A stretch of DNA of 64,000 nt from Candidatus Solirubrobacter pratensis (GTDB lineage: Bacteria; Actinomycetota; Thermoleophilia; Solirubrobacterales; Solirubrobacteraceae). The position numbers and the translations under genes were made by a program. Below are positions 8,077 to 17,186 of the stretch, piece by piece; position 1 is the stretch's first letter; each line of letters begins with the position of its first letter. The notes beneath the pieces were generated by a model that saw only the letters and a program-made list of their open reading frames with translations, was not told the DNA's origin and did no database searches. Where the stretch lies: assembly GCF_000425945.1 (NCBI RefSeq), contig NZ_AUEK01000006.1, forward strand, positions 310,001 to 374,000, in the 5' to 3' direction.

Positions 8077-9621
8077 ATGGGACGTGCAGACCGCTCAAAG
8101 CACGGAGGCTTCGTTTCGGTGGGGAGGCCTCTGGCGTTGACGTGTGCCTTCGCGGTGCTGGCACTCGCCGGCACGGCGACGGCGCGGTCGCTGATCGGGT
8201 CGGGCGACATCCGCGACAACAGCGTGCAGGGGCGCGACATCCGCAACGGCACCATCACCGCGGCCGACTTCAGCGCATCGCTACGCTCCTCGATCGCGCG
8301 GCCCGGCGCGCCGGGCACGCCCGGGCCTCCGGGCGTCGCCGGACCGGCCGGACCGAGCGGGGCGCCAGGGCCCGCCGGTGCTGCAGGCCCGGCCGGACCG
8401 AGCGGCTCTCAGGGTCCGCCAGGCCCTGCCGGTGAGACCGGCCCACGCGGTCCCGCGGGCGCGTCGCCGGCGGGACAGTGGATCGGCGGACGGCTGCTCG
8501 ACAAGCTCGCCGGCGACGTCACAGACGCCTCGATCCTCGTACTCGGCGACTCGACCGGCAACGAGCCCGGCAAGTGGCCGGAGCTCGTGCTGCGCGGGCT
8601 CGCTGAGCGCTACCCGCGTTACACGGTCACCTACCTCCAGTTCAACCTCAACGGCTTCCAGGACGTCTACACGCTCCCCGGTACCGGAGCGCACACGTTG
8701 ACTCTCTACAACGCGTCGTGGGGCGGCACGAGCCCGCGCTGGGACCTCGCCCCCTATGCCGACGAGTTCGCCGCGCTGCAGCCCGACCTGATCGTCATCA
8801 GCCACGGCCACAACGACGGCTACACGGTTTCCGCCGAGCCCTACTGGCGCGACGACCTCCTCGCGCTCAGCGAGACCGTCTCACAGCTTTCGCCCGCCTC
8901 GGAGATCGCTCTCATCGCCCAGAATCCCCGCACCGCGGACGACTCGATGGACGCGCGCCAGTACGCCACCGCGTCGGTCGCCGCGATGCGCGGCTACGGC
9001 TACGTCAACGTCTGGCGCGCCTTCGAGGACGCCAGCCATGGCGACCCCGCGACGCTGCTCGTCGCCGACGGCATCCACCCCAACGCGGCAGGCCAGCGGG
9101 TCTGGGCCGACGCCGTGCTCGCCCAACTGCGCAACGTCCCCGGCGCCATCGGCTCACAACAGCCCTCATCTCTCTCGGTTCCCGTCACCAACCTGCTCAT
9201 CGACGGCGACTTCGCCCAGCTCGCGCCGCCCGACCTCCCCGGCTGGACCCGCGACGGCGCGACGCTCGACAAGGACACCGTCCACTACGAGAACCCCGCC
9301 GGCTACGCGCTGCGCATCCGTGCCGCCGGCAACACCGCCGCCAGCATCACGCAGGACGTCGACGGCATCGTCGCCCTGCGAGGTCGCTGGCTCACCGCCG
9401 GCATCCGCGTCCGCATCCCCGATGGTGCCCCCGACACGGCCGGCCGTCGCCGACCCGGACCGCGCGCTCAGCGACATGGTGGAGCAGTACACCGCCGCCG
9501 GCCAGGCGCGCGGCGCCGCCGAGGTGGCCTCCTCCGGCAACAACCGGGTGACCGCGCGACCTGGCGAGGATCCGTCGCGAGCGCAGGCCGAGCAGCGCAC
9601 CGCGCTCACCCCTTCGAGTGA
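8077..9621 (+). CDS. Secreted collagen-like SGNH hydrolase, C-terminus disrupted
   Basis: From the ATG at 8077 there is a hydrophobic signal ([18 protein letters not shown]), an [19 protein letters not shown] region typical of Thermoleophilia surface proteins, then a Gly-X-Y collagen-like stretch ([10 protein letters not shown] ... GPRGPAG, about residues 72-130), then an SGNH/GDSL esterase domain with nucleophile motif LVLGDSTGN, block HGHND and catalytic DGIHPN. A beta-rich C-terminal module follows ([10 protein letters not shown] ... [15 protein letters not shown]). At about 9420 sensible coding stops: the frame becomes Arg-rich until its stop at 9621, while the +1 frame becomes protein-like. 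The last 65 or so residues are therefore probably not native. The role would be a cell-surface esterase or lipase. Confidence 0.7.
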   Translation: MGRADRSKHGGFVSVGRPLALTCAFAVLALAGTATARSLIGSGDIRDNSVQGRDIRNGTITAADFSASLRSSIARPGAPGTPGPPGVAGPAGPSGAPGPAGAAGPAGPSGSQGPPGPAGETGPRGPAGASPAGQWIGGRLLDKLAGDVTDASILVLGDSTGNEPGKWPELVLRGLAERYPRYTVTYLQFNLNGFQDVYTLPGTGAHTLTLYNASWGGTSPRWDLAPYADEFAALQPDLIVISHGHNDGYTVSAEPYWRDDLLALSETVSQLSPASEIALIAQNPRTADDSMDARQYATASVAAMRGYGYVNVWRAFEDASHGDPATLLVADGIHPNAAGQRVWADAVLAQLRNVPGAIGSQQPSSLSVPVTNLLIDGDFAQLAPPDLPGWTRDGATLDKDTVHYENPAGYALRIRAAGNTAASITQDVDGIVALRGRWLTAGIRVRIPDGAPDTAGRRRPGPRAQRHGGAVHRRRPGARRRRGGLLRQQPGDRATWRGSVASAGRAAHRAHPFE

Positions 9622-9940
9622 GCACGTGCAGCCCGCGGGCTCGCGCGGCGCGCCGGTGATCCTGCCGCTCGTCGCCGTCTTCGGGTCGCTCATCGTCGGG
9701 CTCGCGGTTGCGGTCGCGGAGGGCGGCATCGCCTGGCTCGGCGCGCTGCTGCTCGCCGGCGCCGCGGCCGGGTGGCTGCTGCTCGAGCGGCGCATGGTCC
9801 GCGGCGCGACAGGCCCGGACCGCCCGCCGGGTGACGCGAGCGCGGGACGCCGTAGCCGGTTCCTGCCGACGGCCGCGATCCTCGTCATCACGGTCGCGGC
9901 CGGCGTGATCATCGTCGGCGCGCTGGGCGGGTTCCTCTAG
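9422..9940 (+). CDS. Small membrane protein or displaced C-terminus
   Basis: The ATG at 9422 (alternative 9476) opens about 172 residues of normal composition in a different frame from the SGNH hydrolase. After a polar N-terminal part ([17 protein letters not shown]) there are three hydrophobic segments: [40 protein letters not shown], and [20 protein letters not shown] at the C-terminus. It could be a separate gene of unknown function whose 5' end was fused to the hydrolase by a deletion, since the hydrolase module stops exactly where this frame starts. No clear ribosome site is seen before the ATG. Confidence 0.45.
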   Translation: MVPPTRPAVADPDRALSDMVEQYTAAGQARGAAEVASSGNNRVTARPGEDPSRAQAEQRTALTPSSEHVQPAGSRGAPVILPLVAVFGSLIVGLAVAVAEGGIAWLGALLLAGAAAGWLLLERRMVRGATGPDRPPGDASAGRRSRFLPTAAILVITVAAGVIIVGALGGFL

Positions 9941-10183
9941 ATCGCGGCTCTTGGCACCGGGGACGAGGGACCACGGCGCTCGCGGTGCGCACGAGAGCCG
10001 CCGGCTCCTCCAGTCAGAGCGAGCCCGTCGCCGTCGTGGTCATCCGGCGCGGATGCCCCGCGCCCGGGCTCGTCGCCGTCAGCCGCCGGACGCGCGAACG
10101 CCGGTTGTCATGTCACCGGATGCGTCGGCGCGGGGCCGGGTAGCGCTCGCGAGGAGCCCCCGCGCCGAACAGGAGGAGTCCAC

Positions 10184-10283
10184 GATGCCGCCCTCGTCAA
10201 AGACAACGTTCTCCGCGATCGCCGCCGTGGCCTCAGCCGCCGACGCGTCGCTGACGCGCCACGCTCACGGCCGTGACCGCTGA
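10184..10283 (+). CDS. Micro-ORF (32 aa) coupled to the FRG gene
   Basis: The ATG at 10184 has one of the strongest ribosome sites in the window (AGGAGGAGT, 8 nt upstream). The 32-codon frame (MPPSSKTTFSAIAAVASAAD, ending HAHGRDR) overlaps the GTG start of the FRG gene by 11 nt in another frame. It may be a leader peptide that couples translation to the downstream gene, or a very small protein. The product has no recognised motif. The case rests on the ribosome site and the overlap. Confidence 0.4.
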
Positions 10284-11139
10284 GCGCCCATCCGCGAGCA
10301 GGGCCGAGACGATCGCGTCGTGGCGCGAGCTCGACGACGCCGTCGCGGAGGCCGGCGCGCAGCGCTCGCGCGCACACGTGTCGCTCGTGTTCCGCGGGCT
10401 TGCCCGGTGGTCGTATTCGAACCGGTCGAGCCTCGCCCGGCTCGGCGACGGCTTCCCCCGCGTGGAGCGTCACTTGATCCGCAACTTCCGCAAGTACGCG
10501 CATCGCGAGCGTCCCGGGCCCACCCTGTGGGATTGGCTCTCGCTCGCGCAGCACCATGGGCTGCCCACGCGGTTGCTGGACTGGACCTTCTCCCCCTTCG
10601 TCGCCGCGCACTTCGCGACGGCCAGTTCGCCCGGCAGCGACGCGATCATCTGGGCCGTCGACTGCGCGGCCGCCCACGAGCTGCTGCCGCCGGAGCTGCA
10701 CCACGCACTCGCTGAAGAGGGCGCCACCGTGTTCACCACCGAACTGCTCGGCGAGTGCGCACCGACGCTCGAGCGCCTTGACCGGCTCGCCGCCGACGCG
10801 CCGTTCGCGGTGTTCTTCGAGCCGCCCTCGCTCGACGATCGAATCGTCAACCAGTCCGCCGTGCTCTCGGCGATGTCGAGTCCCGAGGCGAGCATGGACC
10901 AGTGGCTGGACGCCCACGGGGAGCTCTGGCACGCATGGCGCATCACCGCGGGCGCGAAGGAGGAGATCCGCGCCCGGCTCGACCAGGCCAACATCACCGA
11001 ACGCGTCCTGCTGCCCGGCCTCGACGGCCTGGCGGCATGGTTGCGGCGCTACTACTCGCCGACTGCGGCAGCCGACGAAGGCGGCGCAGCCATGGCCCTG
11101 CCGGTGACCGTCGGTACCGACCAGGGTGAGCAGGCATGA
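10273..11139 (+). CDS. FRG domain-containing protein
   Basis: A 288-residue protein starting at GTG 10273. Residues about 35-120 match the FRG domain: LVFRGL and YSNRSSL, then the family core WDWLSLAQHHGLPTRLLDWT followed by FVAAHFAT. The rest has no recognised domain; there is no signal peptide or membrane segment. FRG-domain proteins are of unknown biochemical function, widespread in accessory regions, and sometimes reported near defence genes. Here it sits alone between a membrane protein and a DUF2294 gene, preceded by the overlapping micro-ORF with a strong ribosome site. Confidence 0.8.
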   Translation: MTAERPSASRAETIASWRELDDAVAEAGAQRSRAHVSLVFRGLARWSYSNRSSLARLGDGFPRVERHLIRNFRKYAHRERPGPTLWDWLSLAQHHGLPTRLLDWTFSPFVAAHFATASSPGSDAIIWAVDCAAAHELLPPELHHALAEEGATVFTTELLGECAPTLERLDRLAADAPFAVFFEPPSLDDRIVNQSAVLSAMSSPEASMDQWLDAHGELWHAWRITAGAKEEIRARLDQANITERVLLPGLDGLAAWLRRYYSPTAAADEGGAAMALPVTVGTDQGEQA

Positions 11140-11404
11140 CCGCGGCCGAGCGTCTGCGGCCGGACCGCCGCGCGCCGCCGCGCCGCGATCGGGGAAGCGC
11201 CCAGGCATGGCGAATCCGAAGATCAGCGATCGACCCAGCCCGACCCGGCCCGCGGGCGAGGGGCGCTCCGCTTGGCGCAGGGTGCTGGGATGCCCACCAC
11301 TATTGCCGCCAGGTCAACGAGGACCTGTTCCGGCGTCGCAGATGCGTCGCCGGAGATGAGCCCATGACGACGATCCCCCGCGTCGGGGGCACGGCAGCAG
11401 ACGC

Positions 11405-11812
11405 CTACAGGACCTGGCCGTCGCCCTGCGCGCGGGCGCCGTCCCCGCTCGCGCCATCGCGTTCGAACAGGAAGTTCTCGAACACGATGTCCGTGACGAC
11501 GTCGGTGCTACTGCTGAAGGCGCGCACCTTGCGGTTCACGATCTGCTCGATCGCACCGACGAACTCGGCGGCCGTCGCGACCTGGAATGCCATCCGCGTC
11601 TCGCGCACGCGCTGATGCTCGCCCATCTCGACCAGCTTGCGCTCCGCGGGAAGCAGCACGTCCTCGAGCACGCAGACGAGCGTGTCGGGACCGGCGAAGT
11701 GCGAGCGCGCGTTCGTCGGCCCGCGCCCGAACTGCTCCTTGTGCAACCGCACCATCGCGTTAGAGATCGCCGTCAACGGCGACGTGGCCTGCTCTGAGGC
11801 TCCGGACACCAT
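11405..11812 (-). CDS. DUF2294 domain protein
   Basis: About 135 residues from the ATG at 11812, which has an excellent ribosome site (GGAGGTGAG just upstream); the longer open frame to 12160 is Arg/Ser-rich non-coding sequence. The body matches the DUF2294 family: AISNAMVRLHKEQFGRGPTN, then DTLVCVLEDVLLPAERKLVE, and FVGAIEQIVNRKVRAF. The family is found across Firmicutes, Cyanobacteria and Actinobacteria, sometimes within larger stress-related proteins, and its function is not established. Cytosolic, monocistronic; the C-terminus after FLFERDG is variable. Confidence 0.8.
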   Translation of the reverse strand: MVSGASEQATSPLTAISNAMVRLHKEQFGRGPTNARSHFAGPDTLVCVLEDVLLPAERKLVEMGEHQRVRETRMAFQVATAAEFVGAIEQIVNRKVRAFSSSTDVVTDIVFENFLFERDGASGDGARAQGDGQVL

Positions 11813-12167
11813 CTCACCTCCAATCTCCCTCGCCGCTGCACACTCACGGGCGGAGGAAGCAAGGCCCGAAGATGCGATCCTGGTGCGACCACCCGGCTCC
11901 AGCGCCAGTCGAGTCTCTCTGCCCCTCCTCGCCCCTGATCGGCGCGGACGTCGAGGAGATGAAAGAAGGCTCAGGGCAACCCTGCGGCCGACGATGGACC
12001 GGGCGGACCTGAAAAGCCTACCGCGCCGCGCCTGCGCGGTGTCAGCGGATGCGACGTCTCCGGCACCTACAACTGCACCGACAGCGGGTCGGCTCGAGCG
12101 CCAACCTGCCACTGTGCAGTGGCACTGGCGCGGTCGGGGAAGATCGGCGGCCGCGGCCACCTGCCGC

Positions 12168-13075
12168 CTAGAGTCGCTGCTCGGTCGTGAGCACGTCCGT
12201 GAACAGGTCCCCGCGCTCGCCGACGCGCCGCAGGACGTCGTCCATCTCGAAGCTGAGCCGCGCGGGGTCGCCCGTCGCCACAGCCGCCTCGAGCTCCTCC
12301 CACAGCACCGGGGTGGAGACCGTCGGACGCGCCTTGGCGCGCACCGAGTACGCGCACACCATCGACTTGTGCTGGGTGTTCTGGCTCCAGTCGATCAGCA
12401 CCTTGCCGGGCCGCAGCGCCTTGGCCATCCGCGAGACGATCCGCTCCGGCCAGCGGCGTTCCATCGCTTCCGCGATCGCTCGCGCGGCGGGCTTGGCGCG
12501 GGCGTACGTCACGTCGGCGTTGAGCGGCACGTAGACCTGCAGGCCCTTCGAGCCCGACGTCTTCACCCAACCGCGGAGGCCGATCCCGTCCAGCACCTCG
12601 CGCAGTCGCAGCGCGACCTGCGCGCAACCGGCGACGTCGACGCCCTCGCCGGGATCGAGGTCGAACGCGAGCGCCGTCGGGCGCTCCAGGTCCGCGTGCG
12701 TGTGCAGCGACGTGTGCAGCTCGAGCGAGCCGATGTTCACCGCCCACAGCAGTCCGGCCACGTCGTCGACGACACAGAACTCGATCGGCGCGCCCTTCGC
12801 CGCGCTCCACACCGGTACCGTCCGCAGCCACTGCGGGCGGTGCTCCGGACAGCCCTTCTGCCAGAACCGCGGCCCCTCGACACCCTCCGGGTAGCGGTGC
12901 ATGTGCAGCAACCGGTCGCGCAGTGCGGCAGCATGACGTCGGCGATCCGGACGTAGTAATCGAGCAACTCCGCCTTGGTCGTGCCGGCGCGCGGGAACAC
13001 GACCCGGTCGAGGTTGCGGATCGCCAGCCGCCGGCCACCCACCTCGACGTTGCCCGCGCTCGTGACGGCGTCCAT
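12168..13075 (-). pseudogene. LigD-type polymerase domain protein with a one-base frameshift
   Basis: Reads as a stand-alone NHEJ primase-polymerase of the LigD Pol family (about 302 residues if repaired). The N-terminus (RRLAIRNLDRVVFPRAGTTK, then LLDYYVRIADVMLPH) is in one frame from 13075. The rest (LLHMHRYPEGVEGPRFWQKG through ALAFDLDPGEG, KTSGSKGLQVYVPL, VLIDWSQN and PTVSTPVLWEEL) is in another. The junction is at about 12921-12925, where CACTGCGC on the coding strand would give the family sequence PHLRDRLLHMH if one C were added. The catalytic aspartates (FDLDPG) are intact. The total length of 908 becomes divisible by three with one base added. Either recently broken or a sequence error. 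No ligase or Ku gene is adjacent. Confidence 0.75.
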
Positions 13076-13342
13076 GAGCCAGCTCTACCCGTCCGGCTAG
13101 CGAGACGCGGGTCCCTTGACCTCGGTGTCGCGATTCTCGGCTGGACGTACCTCGATCACAGTCATGCGAGAGGTGCTACCCCGACGCGCCCGCCGGACGA
13201 CCCGGAGACGGGTTGCCGGCTGACCAGCCGTCGCCCGTCGCGGCCGGTGGGGCGCCTGGCGACGCAGCGTCGAGCCCGGGGTTAGGCTCGAGCGAGGCGG
13301 GGATATGCGCGGTGACGGCGGGAGACGTCGAAGGAGGTGCAG

Positions 13343-13993
13343 ATGAAGGTGATCGGGGCGGGGCTCGGCCGGACCGGCACGATGTCGCTCAAGGCGGCGC
13401 TCGAGCGGCTCGGCGCCGGGCCGTGCTTTCACATGATCGACCTGATCCGCGAGCAGACGCGGGTCGCCATGTGGGAGGCGGCCGTGGAGGGCCGCGCGGT
13501 CGACTGGCATGAGGTCTTCGACGGCTACGAGGCGACCGTCGACTGGCCCGGCTGCAGCTTCTATCGGAGCCTGATGGAGGCGTTCCCGGACGCGAAGGTG
13601 CTGCTGACCGTCCGCGATCCGGAGGCCTGGTACGAGAGCACGCTGCGCACGATCCACGCGGCGCAGGGCGCGGCGCGCAGCGGCGAGCTCGAGGGCGGCA
13701 CGCAGGCGCCGCCGTCGCCCGCGGTGATGCGAGTGATCGCGCCGCTGATCTGGGACGGCGAGTTCGAGGGCCGCTTCGAGGACCGCGACTTCGCGATCGG
13801 CGTCTTCAACCGCCACAACGAGGACGTCCGGCGGACCGTTCCCGCGGAGCGGCTGCTCGTGCACGAGATCTCCGACGGCTGGGAGCCGCTGGCGCAGCTC
13901 CTCGGCGTCGAGGCTCCCGACGAGGCGTTCCCGCGTCTGAACGACACGGCGTCCTTCCGCGCGATGGTCGGGATGCCCGCCCTGCCGGGCTAG
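13343..13993 (+). CDS. Sulfotransferase family protein
   Basis: A 216-residue protein starting MKVIGAGLGRTGTMSLKAAL; the ATG at 13343 is favoured by the ribosome site GGAGGTGCAG. The N-terminal GLGRTGTMSLKAAL is the 5'-phosphosulfate (PAPS) binding loop pattern of this sulfotransferase group. The second PAPS motif is AKVLLTVRDPEAWYEST (about 86-102). The compact length and C-terminal HEISDGWEPLAQLLGV fit the single-domain family seen in bacteria and fungi. The acceptor substrate is unknown; no carrier or polysaccharide gene cluster surrounds it, although a GH16 hydrolase follows. Confidence 0.8.
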   Translation: MKVIGAGLGRTGTMSLKAALERLGAGPCFHMIDLIREQTRVAMWEAAVEGRAVDWHEVFDGYEATVDWPGCSFYRSLMEAFPDAKVLLTVRDPEAWYESTLRTIHAAQGAARSGELEGGTQAPPSPAVMRVIAPLIWDGEFEGRFEDRDFAIGVFNRHNEDVRRTVPAERLLVHEISDGWEPLAQLLGVEAPDEAFPRLNDTASFRAMVGMPALPG

Positions 13994-14133
13994 CGATCGC
14001 CGCGGGGCGCGCCCGACGGCCTTGGTCGATGACGTCGGGCAGGCCATACGCGGCGCGCTCGAGTGCGCCGTGTTCCAGCGTCGTCAATCGGGCCGTCCGA
14101 AAGCACACCTGCGCAGCCCGCCATCATTGCGTG

Positions 14134-14943
14134 ATGACCGGCAGCCGGCGACCCGCGATGGCGGCGATCCTCGTCGCCGTCTTGGCGGCATTGGCGGCGC
14201 TGGCGGCCCGGTCCATGACGCCGGCAACGGCCGATCCCGGCGGCGGCTGGCAGCGCGTGTTCGTGGACGACTTCGGGCACGGCCTGAGCAGTGCGCGCTG
14301 GGGACGGTACTCGGGACAGCCGCAGGGGGACCCCGGCGGCTGGTGGGATCCGTCGCATGTCGTCGTACGACGCGGCGTGCTGCGTCTCGAGACGTATCGC
14401 GACCCCCGCTTCGGAAACCGGTGGGTGTCGGGCGGCGTGTCGAGCGGACCCGCGCTGCAGCAGCGCTACGGCAAGTACGAAGTGCGCTTCCGCGTGGACG
14501 CGGGTAAGGGCGTAGCCGCGGTCCTGCTGCTCTTCCCAAGCGCCAACCACTGGCCGCCGGAGATCGACTTCGCGGAGCACGGCGGCGAGAATCGGCAGCG
14601 GAATCACATGGCCGCGACGCTGCACTACGGCGTCAGGCCGGACGACCGCCAGACGCAACGGATCGTGAAGGCGGACTTCACTCGCTGGCACACGATGGGC
14701 GTGGAATGGACTCCCGGGGAGCTCGCCTACACCCTCGACGGGCGGCGATGGGCAGTCGTGAGCAGTCCAGATGTTCCCAGCGAACCGATGGAGCTCGACA
14801 TGCAGACCCAGGCGGGAACCTGCGGCGACCGCTACGCCCCCTGCCCCGACGCGAGCACGCCCGCGCGCGTGACGATGCAGATCGACCGCGTGGTCGCCTA
14901 TGCCTGGCGCCCCGGCCAGGCAGCTCGCGATCACCCGCGATAG
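14134..14943 (+). CDS. Secreted GH16-family glycoside hydrolase
   Basis: From the ATG at 14134, a signal peptide or anchor (MAAILVAVLAALAALAARSM) is followed by a beta-jelly-roll GH16-like domain (WQRVFVDDFGHGLSSARWG at its start). The catalytic stretch is PPEIDFAEHGGE, where the family pattern is ExDxxE: the nucleophile Glu in PEIDF and the acid/base Glu in FAEH. Other family features are RYGKYEVRFRVDAGKG and HTMGVEWTPGELAYTLDG. About 269 residues, a usual length. It probably cleaves a beta-1,3/1,4-glucan or a similar extracellular polysaccharide; substrate not readable. Confidence 0.85.
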   Translation: MTGSRRPAMAAILVAVLAALAALAARSMTPATADPGGGWQRVFVDDFGHGLSSARWGRYSGQPQGDPGGWWDPSHVVVRRGVLRLETYRDPRFGNRWVSGGVSSGPALQQRYGKYEVRFRVDAGKGVAAVLLLFPSANHWPPEIDFAEHGGENRQRNHMAATLHYGVRPDDRQTQRIVKADFTRWHTMGVEWTPGELAYTLDGRRWAVVSSPDVPSEPMELDMQTQAGTCGDRYAPCPDASTPARVTMQIDRVVAYAWRPGQAARDHPR

Positions 14944-15050
14944 CGCTCGGGACCGACACCCGCGCGGGCGACCGACGCGTCCGCGCCAGCGTGTTGTTGC
15001 GATGCCGTGATTACGCGCAGCTTTCGCACGGCGTCACCGTTGATCTCGCG

Positions 15051-15437
15051 ATGCGCACGCCGATGACCGTTCTCGCCGCCGGCGCGGCCCTCATGTTGCT
15101 GTTGGCACCGGCCGCGTACGCGACCGCAGCCCATCCGAGGTCCGGCCTGACGCGCGCCGCGCGCGACTGCGCTGCGCACGGCTTTCTCACGCACCGCTAT
15201 TCCCGCACAACCCTGCGCGCGGCGATCCGCACGCCGCCGGCGGACGTCGTCGCGTACACGCCATGTCTGACGCGGCTCGAGTACGCGCTTCGGCACGGCG
15301 GCGACGGACGGGCTCCCGGTCGCGGCGGGACACGCGCGCTGCTGCGCGACTGCGCCGCCAACCGGCGGCTGGACCGCCGCTGGACGCTCAACACCGTGCG
15401 CCGCGCGTCGGCCGGGGGCCGAAGCTGCCGATATTGA
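15051..15437 (+). CDS. Small secreted Cys/Arg-rich protein
   Basis: From the ATG at 15051: a signal peptide (MTVLAAGAALMLLLAPAAYA) and a basic mature chain with the repeated pattern DCAAHGFLTHRYSRTTLRAA and LLRDCAANRRLDRRWTL. Small proteins of this DCAA...L..RY pattern are common in Thermoleophilia genomes and have no known function. Paired Cys residues suggest extracellular disulfides. The longer frame opening at 14706 overlaps the GH16 gene and is rejected as a start. Monocistronic, convergent with the decarboxylase gene. Confidence 0.6.
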   Translation: MRTPMTVLAAGAALMLLLAPAAYATAAHPRSGLTRAARDCAAHGFLTHRYSRTTLRAAIRTPPADVVAYTPCLTRLEYALRHGGDGRAPGRGGTRALLRDCAANRRLDRRWTLNTVRRASAGGRSCRY

Positions 15438-15550
15438 TCGTCGTCTGCGGCGGCGCGGCCGCGGGCCGAGGTTCGAGGACTCGCAGCCGGTCGGGACGTC
15501 GTCGGCGTCGCGGTACGCCACGTCGGCGCCGCTGCCGCATTGCGGCCCGA

Positions 15551-17080
15551 TCAGGCCACGACGCGCAGTTCGGACAGCGACTGGTCGGCGCAGCCCTCGG
15601 CGTAGATGCCGTCGGCGGCACCGGTCTTGAGATAGTCGACGATCGCCTCGTTGATCCGCTCGCCGGGCACGACGAGCGGGATCCCGGGTGGGTACGGCGT
15701 GACGAACTCCGCGGCGATGCGGCCCCCGGCCCTGTCGATGGGGACCATCTCGACGTCGGCGTAGAAGGCGCGCTGCGGCGTCATGACCTGCTTCGTGCGC
15801 AGCTCGGTGGGGCTCGGGACGCTCGGGCTCGCGCGCGTGAACCGCGGCCCGCCGTGGGCGAGGGCCTCGAACGCGCTCAGTGCGCGGTCGATGCTGTCGT
15901 CGCTGTCGGCGTGCGTGACGCATGCCATCACGCGGCGGTGGTCGGCCAGCTCGACCGCCACCGCCTCGTGGCCGCGCAGCCAGTCGGCGGCCTTGTAGCC
16001 GGTGAGGCCGAGGTGCCGGACGTCGAGCGTCACGTGCAGCTCGTTGAAGGCCCACGCGCTCGCGCGGCGCAGGATGTCGTCCGGCTCGATCGTGGGATAG
16101 CCGAGCGCTTGCGCGCCGGCGCGCAGTCGCCGCGCGAGGCGCAGCGCCTCGCCGAGCAGCCGCTCGCCGTCCTGGACCATCTGCCGGCGCGCGGCGTCGA
16201 TCGACGCGAGCAGCAGCGATGACCCGCTCGTCGTCTCGTAGGTCTCGAGCGCGAGGCTGAGCCGGACCGTGTCGATCCGGTCGCCCTTGACCGAGATGAT
16301 CGACGTCTGCGAGAGGCCGCTGAGCGTCTTATGGACGCTGCCGATGGCGAGGTCGGCGCCGGCGTCGAGCGCGAATTCGGGCAGCTCGGGGTGGAACTTG
16401 TAGGCGAGCGCCCAGGCGTCGTCGGAGACCAGCGGGATGCCGTGGCCGTGCGCGATCTCGGCGATGTCGGGCACGCGTGAACAGACGCCGTAGTAGCTCG
16501 GCGAGACGATCATCACGGCCTTGCAGTCGGGGTGCTCGGCCAGCGCGCGGCGCACGGTGTCCGGCGTGACGCCGTGCGCGACGTCGAGATCCTCGTCGTA
16601 CTCGGCCTCCAGCCACACCGGCACGGCGCCCGCGTGGATGAGTCCGGTGATCACCGACTTGTGCGCGTTGCGCGAGACGGCGAGCTTCTCCCCGGGGCCG
16701 ACGACGGCGCTGATCGCGGAGTGCACGCTGGCGGTGCTGCCGTTGGTGGAGAATAGGCACTGATCGGCGCCCAGCGCCTCGGCCGCGAGCTCCTGTGCGG
16801 CGGTCTGGACCTGCCACGACTCGTGGCGGTTGTCGACGCCGTTGAGCATCGTCTGATCGGCACGGAACGCGGCTTCCCCGAGCAGCTCGAGCACGTCGTC
16901 CGGCGCGCCCGCGCCGCTCTTGTGCGCCGGGATCGCGAGGCTGAGCGTGTCCTCGGCGTGGAAGCGCCGCAGCGCGTCCAGCAGCGGCGCATCCTCCTGC
17001 GAATGGCCCGCCGGACCGCGGTGCTCCTCCGCCTTGGCCTTCACCTCGTTCACCTTGCGTCGCAGCGTCCGCGTGTCCAT
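15551..17080 (-). CDS. PLP-dependent Orn/Lys/Arg decarboxylase family protein
   Basis: A fold-type I PLP enzyme of the Orn/Lys/Arg decarboxylase family, about 509 residues. Landmarks: SLAIPAHKSGAGAPDDVLEL near the start; FSTNGSTASVHSAI (phosphate cup); LVSDDAWALAYKFHPELPEF, the PLP-binding Asp region; GSVHKTLSGLSQTS with the Schiff-base Lys; and a small C-terminal domain ending VVPGERINEAIVDYLKTGA. The start at 17080 (MDTRTLRRKV) has GGAGAG upstream. An ATG at 17179, 7 nt after the peptidase stop and with AGGAG, is an alternative that adds a low-complexity N-terminus. Last gene of a three-gene minus-strand operon. The substrate could be an amino acid other than Lys, Orn or Arg. Confidence 0.8.
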   Translation of the reverse strand: MDTRTLRRKVNEVKAKAEEHRGPAGHSQEDAPLLDALRRFHAEDTLSLAIPAHKSGAGAPDDVLELLGEAAFRADQTMLNGVDNRHESWQVQTAAQELAAEALGADQCLFSTNGSTASVHSAISAVVGPGEKLAVSRNAHKSVITGLIHAGAVPVWLEAEYDEDLDVAHGVTPDTVRRALAEHPDCKAVMIVSPSYYGVCSRVPDIAEIAHGHGIPLVSDDAWALAYKFHPELPEFALDAGADLAIGSVHKTLSGLSQTSIISVKGDRIDTVRLSLALETYETTSGSSLLLASIDAARRQMVQDGERLLGEALRLARRLRAGAQALGYPTIEPDDILRRASAWAFNELHVTLDVRHLGLTGYKAADWLRGHEAVAVELADHRRVMACVTHADSDDSIDRALSAFEALAHGGPRFTRASPSVPSPTELRTKQVMTPQRAFYADVEMVPIDRAGGRIAAEFVTPYPPGIPLVVPGERINEAIVDYLKTGAADGIYAEGCADQSLSELRVVA

Positions 17081-17186
17081 CGAGCTCTCCTGGTCGTCGT
17101 TGCCGCGGCCCTTCCCGTCGCCGCGGCCCGCGATGCGTGGCGCGTCGCCTTCGGGACCGCACGGCGGCGGCGCCTTCATGCGGGTG

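Noticed and set aside
11208..11359. Short plus-strand ORF after the FRG gene
   Set aside because: No ribosome site, Pro/Arg-rich, no conservation signal visible; left as non-coding.
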